From the NCBI GenBank assembly GCA_030737835.1, contig JAUJYN010000012.1:8617003-8681002 (forward strand): a DNA stretch of 64,000 nt, written 5' to 3'. The stretch is from Acorus gramineus (Eukaryota > Streptophyta > Magnoliopsida > Acorales > Acoraceae). Numbering within the stretch: the stretch's first letter is position 1; each line of letters opens with the position of its first letter. Below the pieces are notes generated by a model that saw only the letters and a list, made by a program, of their open reading frames with translations, did no database searches and was not told the DNA's origin. The position numbers and the translations under genes were made by a program. Shown piece after piece: positions 59,129 through 64,000 of this stretch.

Positions 59129-61440
59129 TCATTGGTTATATTGTTAATATTGAAAATTGGATGATGCTAGGGACACTCACATATACATTGCTATTTTTGA
59201 AAATGTATATTTCATGTAATATGCATGCATCTTCATCAAATAAAAAATAATTTCCAATAAAATGTATGGATTCACTTACAAAAAATAAAAGAAATTTTTT
59301 TTTACATGTTTTATATAACAAAGCATAAATCATACTGGAGAAATGAGATTGTATGTGTCATTGCAAATAAAGATACTTTGTGGCAGTACCCTTGAAGATT
59401 ATATTAATGCACATATAAGATTAGAGGTTCACAATGACTGATATAATAATATATAGAAACGGAATTATATTCTCAAAAATATATATTTGATAATAAAGAT
59501 GTTGAGAGTCTTAGAATATCATTTATGATAATCAAACAGTGGGTTAACTATTCTATCTGAGAGATGGATTATGATTTATATCATTTTTTCGTTCAATGGT
59601 ATAGAAAATTAAATATTACAATTAATAAAAAAATATTAACTTGTTATGTCATTAAAGATAAAGTAGATCAAGTTCAATTATAATAGTATCCAATTCTGAT
59701 AAACTTAGCCCAAAATATCTTTTGTGCTTTATTTCCTTTCTTTAATTACTTAAAAATTGGCTCTTTCAGATGGTCCACGTAGTCACAGGACTAGTGGACA
59801 ATTTAGCAGTCAATGTTTCATGCTTCATATTATTATTCAGTAAGTATAGTATTTTTTTATTCTCTCTATGTTCTGTCCTTCTTAAACAAGATTGTTGATT
59901 TGGTTATGCCTTCTTTTTTGTTCTTTTTATTTTTATTAGCTCAATGTGAATATATTCTTCACATATTCTAAGGTTGCCGTCCATGATAATGAATAAACAT
60001 ATATATATATATATCCATATACTTCTCCTTATAAAATTTAGTTATTTTTTGTCTTAATAACCCTTAATTTGGACGATATTACAACCAACCTTTAATATAT
60101 TCTTCACATGAATTAATTATGTATTACATAATTTCTTCTCTTCTCACATTATGTCAAATTAAAAGTGTTGATTGTAATATATGTACTTTTAAAGAGTTAA
60201 ATATATGTAGCAATCCAAGTATTGGTTGAAATAATTAAAGATTGTTTGTAAATGTATATTTGTCTTAATGGGAACCTTCGTTATGAATATTAGAAGTGTT
60301 TGAAGTCCAACAAACCATTACTAAAGTTTTTTTTTTGCTAGTGAGAGAGAAGGGGAGAGGTGTTCAAAGTGGAGACAGAATGGCCTTTCCATGTAACCTA
60401 CTTGTCAAAAATAGTTGAAATGGACTTAAAAACATGGAAATGATTAGATGGGGATTTTAAAATACTTAGTAAAGTTAATATATAGGATTAGAAAATAACT
60501 GACTAGTAATTTTCAAGTGAGTTAAAAATATTTCCCTTTTTCATTGAGGACTTTTAAGAGTCAATATATATAAAGATTAACATAGGTAAATGTGGGAATA
60601 TTTTTTATAATTAGAGGCTATATTATGAGAGCATTAATGGGATCTTGGTCTTTGCTTGTTTTGATTTGAAAAATTAAGTCCAAACAATTAAATATAAAGT
60701 ATACATGGACCAAAACTCAGTTGTAGAAGCCAAGCAAAGAAAAGGGAATGCATTAATATATAGTTCTCTTCCCTAAGTAACTATATTCGACTTCATGTCA
60801 CCACTCACCAGTCAAATGTTCTTTTCGCAAAGTGGATAATCTCAAAATCATGGAACAATATAAAGTAAGCAATATAGAGATTTTGTTAAAACACTGTAAC
60901 GTTCAAGTTAGTATGGGTTTAATGCATATATTCATTGAGTTTTTAACGGTTAAGAATTGAATTGATCTATGAAATTTTTATTTTGAAAAATCTAATAGAT
61001 ATATTCTAATTTGTTGACTACATTTATTTTTAATATAGCTCTTTTAACTTTTTTTTTTGTTTTTTTAATATCAGAGGGATCTCATGTGGTTGATTTTACG
61101 ATAAAGCTGGGAATACTATCTTCGTTTATTTGTCCTGATCGAGCTCTTTCAACCTTTTATCATCTATGAGGATTATGCCCTTCCGGCCTTCTCTCTCCTA
61201 TGTGGTTTCAGAACATATAATAATATTTAATTGGAATGGATATTTATGCATTTAAGATATTGTATATGTTGGATATATGATCCAAATTATATATTTTAAT
61301 ATATCTATGAATTACTTATAAATACATGAGCTTCAAATGAGTTATTTACCACTAAACGATTTTGAATTAATGTGTGATTTTAATGTGTGAGCATTTCATC
61401 GATCCTTCCTTCTCTCTTTTTGTGGAAGTGATATTTCTCT
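59129..61440. other. AT-rich gene-free spacer
   Basis: Nothing coding or clearly repetitive was recognised apart from short AT microsatellites (for example near 59999). Confidence 0.55.
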
Positions 61441-61948
61441 CAAAAAGTCTCACCAAATTAAACTTCAACCATAAGAGTCACATTCCCCTCACCCATCAGT
61501 CATCATCAAATCCAAAATTTTAGACAACCACAGGATTCATTGGTCTCATTCAATGTACACTGTCATCCTCATTAATTTTCCTTCAATACTAAAATTGTAG
61601 ATAAACATGCACAATTTTCATGGAATATATACCCTTTTTCATGTAATGTGATATACAACCTAACTAAGTTAGGTCTATTAATGGGTCTGATAATGATGAG
61701 ATACTACATCTGTTCTTCAAAATTTTAGATACAATTAATAATCGATTTCAAATCTCTTACATGTAAAATTTTAGATACAATTTTGGAGTGGATAGCTTGA
61801 TACTTGGAACTTTTGGTTGCTCTACCATTATACTGTATTTCATGAGAGAATATATGCATAGCTTTATAATGTATAATTATCTGCGGTTGTATTTTAGTAT
61901 TTTTTTTTAACTAAAAAAAAAAAATGGGACAAACACACACCATCATTT
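61441..61948. repeat. Large direct repeat, copy 1
   Basis: It starts CAAAAAGTCTCACCAAATTA and ends AACACACACCATCATTT. Shared blocks with copy 2 (63198-64000), in order, are TCACCCATCAGTCA/TTACCCATCAGTCA, TGTCATCCTCATTAATTTTC, AAATTTTAGATACAATTAAT and ATAATGTATAATT/ATAATGTATAATC. Confidence 0.85.
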
Positions 61949-63197
61949 AAACATTTCTTTTTCATTCTCAACACATAAAAAAATAAAGCAAAATTAGCTA
62001 TCAAATATTAATTTTAGGATATGGTCATCTTAATATGGTTGGTCCTCTGTATAATCCAACAATGGTCCCAACCCTGGATTTTGTCTATAGGACATGAGTA
62101 AACAAACGGAGGCAGCCTTAGCAGCTTGGTCGTAAGGTCAACCACGGGTCCCTCCAATATAAAAACAAACAAACATGTATTTCATTATTAAATAAATAAT
62201 AATAATTACTTAATTAGTACAACCAAAGATGTGGTCCAAAGCGACTCATGAATACATAATAATAATAATAATAATAATTACTTACTGGAGCATATATTCA
62301 TATTAACGAAGTATAAGCTTCAACAAAAAAATTTCATATTTTCTATAAATGTATCCATACAATTTATTGAAATATATATTTTATTTTATTTTTAAAATCA
62401 TCTATCTCATTAGAAGATATATACTATTTTTCAAAAATTTAAAACACATATGTATTGAAATTACGGCTCCACGTAACATTATCCATAATAAAAGAGAAGT
62501 AAAATATCCAAACGTTGTTTTTAAACTTTTTTTTATTTATAATTCAAATTTTTTATGTGAGTGCGCCTAAAGGTGACAATACTTTTTGCAACTGACTGTT
62601 TAAATTTTTTCTAAAATTTACAAGTGAGACAATACTTTTTATAAGTGAAAAGAGAGAAACAGTGTCCGGATCTAGTTAAAATCGACTTGATCAGCTCCTC
62701 CGTCAATACTGAATTGCACAGTAAATTAATCAAATTACACAATCCATTAATCGAACTATCCAGTTAATTGTTGGGTATACATTCAATTTTCTATTGGATA
62801 CTGATGATAATTAGGAATCTATGTTTTATCCTATAGATGACTGGATCCAACAAGAGAATAGAACATGTACCTAATAATTGACTGTACAATTTGATTCACA
62901 GACTGTACAATTTAATTAATGGATCAATTTGGTATTGATATGAGTGACCAAAATCACTCCTGACTGAACCTGGACTCTGATAAACGACTTTTTTAAAAAA
63001 AATAACATATCGTCAGGGATAGTTTTACATGCAATACTTTTTTATTTTTTGAAAATGTAAATTTTAGGTATTGAAGTATTATCAATCATGAATTTTTTTT
63101 CTAATTCTTCTATCATATATACCCTGATGGTTTGAAACCTGATAGCTGAAATGACTGACATAATTATTTATTTATTTATTTTTATTTTTTTCACAAC
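61949..63197. other. Spacer between the two large direct repeats
   Basis: AT-rich, with an (AAT)n run near 62260. The patch 62660-62980 is less AT-rich and contains partly inverted CCATTAAT-type segments but no recognisable gene. Confidence 0.5.
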
Positions 63198-64000
63198 CAA
63201 AAAGTCTCACCAAATTTAACCTAAACTTCAACTAACCATAAAGAGTCACATTGCCCTTACCCATCAGTCACCAGTCACCACCAATTCAAAAGTGTGACAA
63301 CTATAGGATTCAATATTGGTCTCATTCAATATACATTGTCATCCTCATTAATTTTCCTTCAATACCATCAATTTTAGACCCACACAATTTTCTTAGATTA
63401 TATAGACTTCATGCGTTATATACAATCTGACCAATAACCCAATTTCATGGGAGAACGAAGCACATAAATACAATCTGACTATGTCAAGTCTGTTATTAAT
63501 GGATCTGATAGAGATGATATACATTAACATATGTATCCATTCAAAATTTTAGATACATTTAATAATCGATTTTAAATCTCTTTCAATTGAAGGAGAACAT
63601 TTTTTTTCCCGAATAACTGTCATGTATAAATATGTATGTACATTAGTTAGGTTGATCATGTAACATGTATATTCACATTGTATGACTAGAAAATTTGTGT
63701 TAAAATCAAGATCTCACGTTTCCCATGTCTTTCAAAGATCGTAGAAAGTCTGTAAAAATTATTGACTTTTTAAAATTACGATGAATCATACAAGTTCAAA
63801 TAGTAGATAGTTCAAACATATATAATTTTATAGTATATTCTCAAATGCTTTTAAAACATTCCATGAGAGAATATAATATAAAATTATACTCTATTTCATG
63901 AGAATAAATGCATAGTTTTATAATGTATAATCTGCTGTTGTATTTTAGTATTTTTTGCAACTAAAACAAAAAAAAATGGGACAAACACACACCATCATTT
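63198..64000. repeat. Large direct repeat, copy 2, reaching the window end
   Basis: It starts CAAAAAGTCTCACCAAATTT and reaches the window end at the same motif (ACACACACCATCATTT) that closes the recognised part of copy 1. About 300 bp of extra sequence (roughly 63600-63850) separates blocks that are closer together in copy 1. It may continue beyond the window. Confidence 0.85.

Overview
The window is nuclear DNA of a flowering plant, most likely a eudicot. It is very AT-rich between genes, the genes carry spliceosomal introns, and the products are plant-specific: a YUCCA auxin-synthesis enzyme, a PLS-type PPR editing factor, an LRR receptor kinase and a full-size PDR transporter. I cannot name the species.

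Layout. (1) 1-5.4 kb is repeat-rich spacer leading into the promoter of a four-exon YUCCA1/4-type flavin monooxygenase gene (5493-8305, +). A hAT-type MITE lies between two related copies of the core promoter. (2) 8.3-16.1 kb is gene-free and holds several old MITEs. (3) 16146-18530 (+) is a single-exon gene clearly related to CRR21, a chloroplast RNA-editing factor, but with two apparent deletions near its C-terminus. (4) 18.5-25.2 kb holds a nest of elements: a decayed Mutator-like element inserted into a non-coding element made of two satellite-like arms. (5) 25256-29039 (-) is a two-exon LRR receptor-like kinase of the At2g26730 type, with a repeat-filled intron and a MITE just upstream of its TATA box. 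(6) 29.6-38.6 kb is AT-rich spacer with a second, uninterrupted copy of the two-arm element and several MITEs. (7) 38620-44917 (-) is a complete 22-exon ABCG/PDR transporter gene (1446 aa) of the ABCG40/PDR1 type. (8) 45.3-49 kb is spacer with two MITEs. (9) 48960-59119 is an apparently intact autonomous Mutator-like transposon of about 10.16 kb. It has ~169-bp terminal inverted repeats and a perfect 9-bp target-site duplication. It carries two convergent intron-containing genes: a 963-aa protein joining a plant-mobile-domain-like region to a ULP1-type cysteine peptidase, and a 715-aa MURA-type transposase. (10) 59-64 kb is spacer with a large direct duplication that runs off the end of the window.

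The host genes are unrelated in function (auxin synthesis, plastid RNA editing, surface signalling, export) and do not form a cluster. The most notable unit is the intact ULP1-carrying Mutator-like element. Its introns and spacers are peppered with one short motif, its first exon has been tandemly duplicated with loss of an internal splice donor, and a decayed relative at 19.3-22.4 kb carries a different dispersed motif. All gene models were joined by hand from splice-site dinucleotides, reading frame and family similarity; no search was run.
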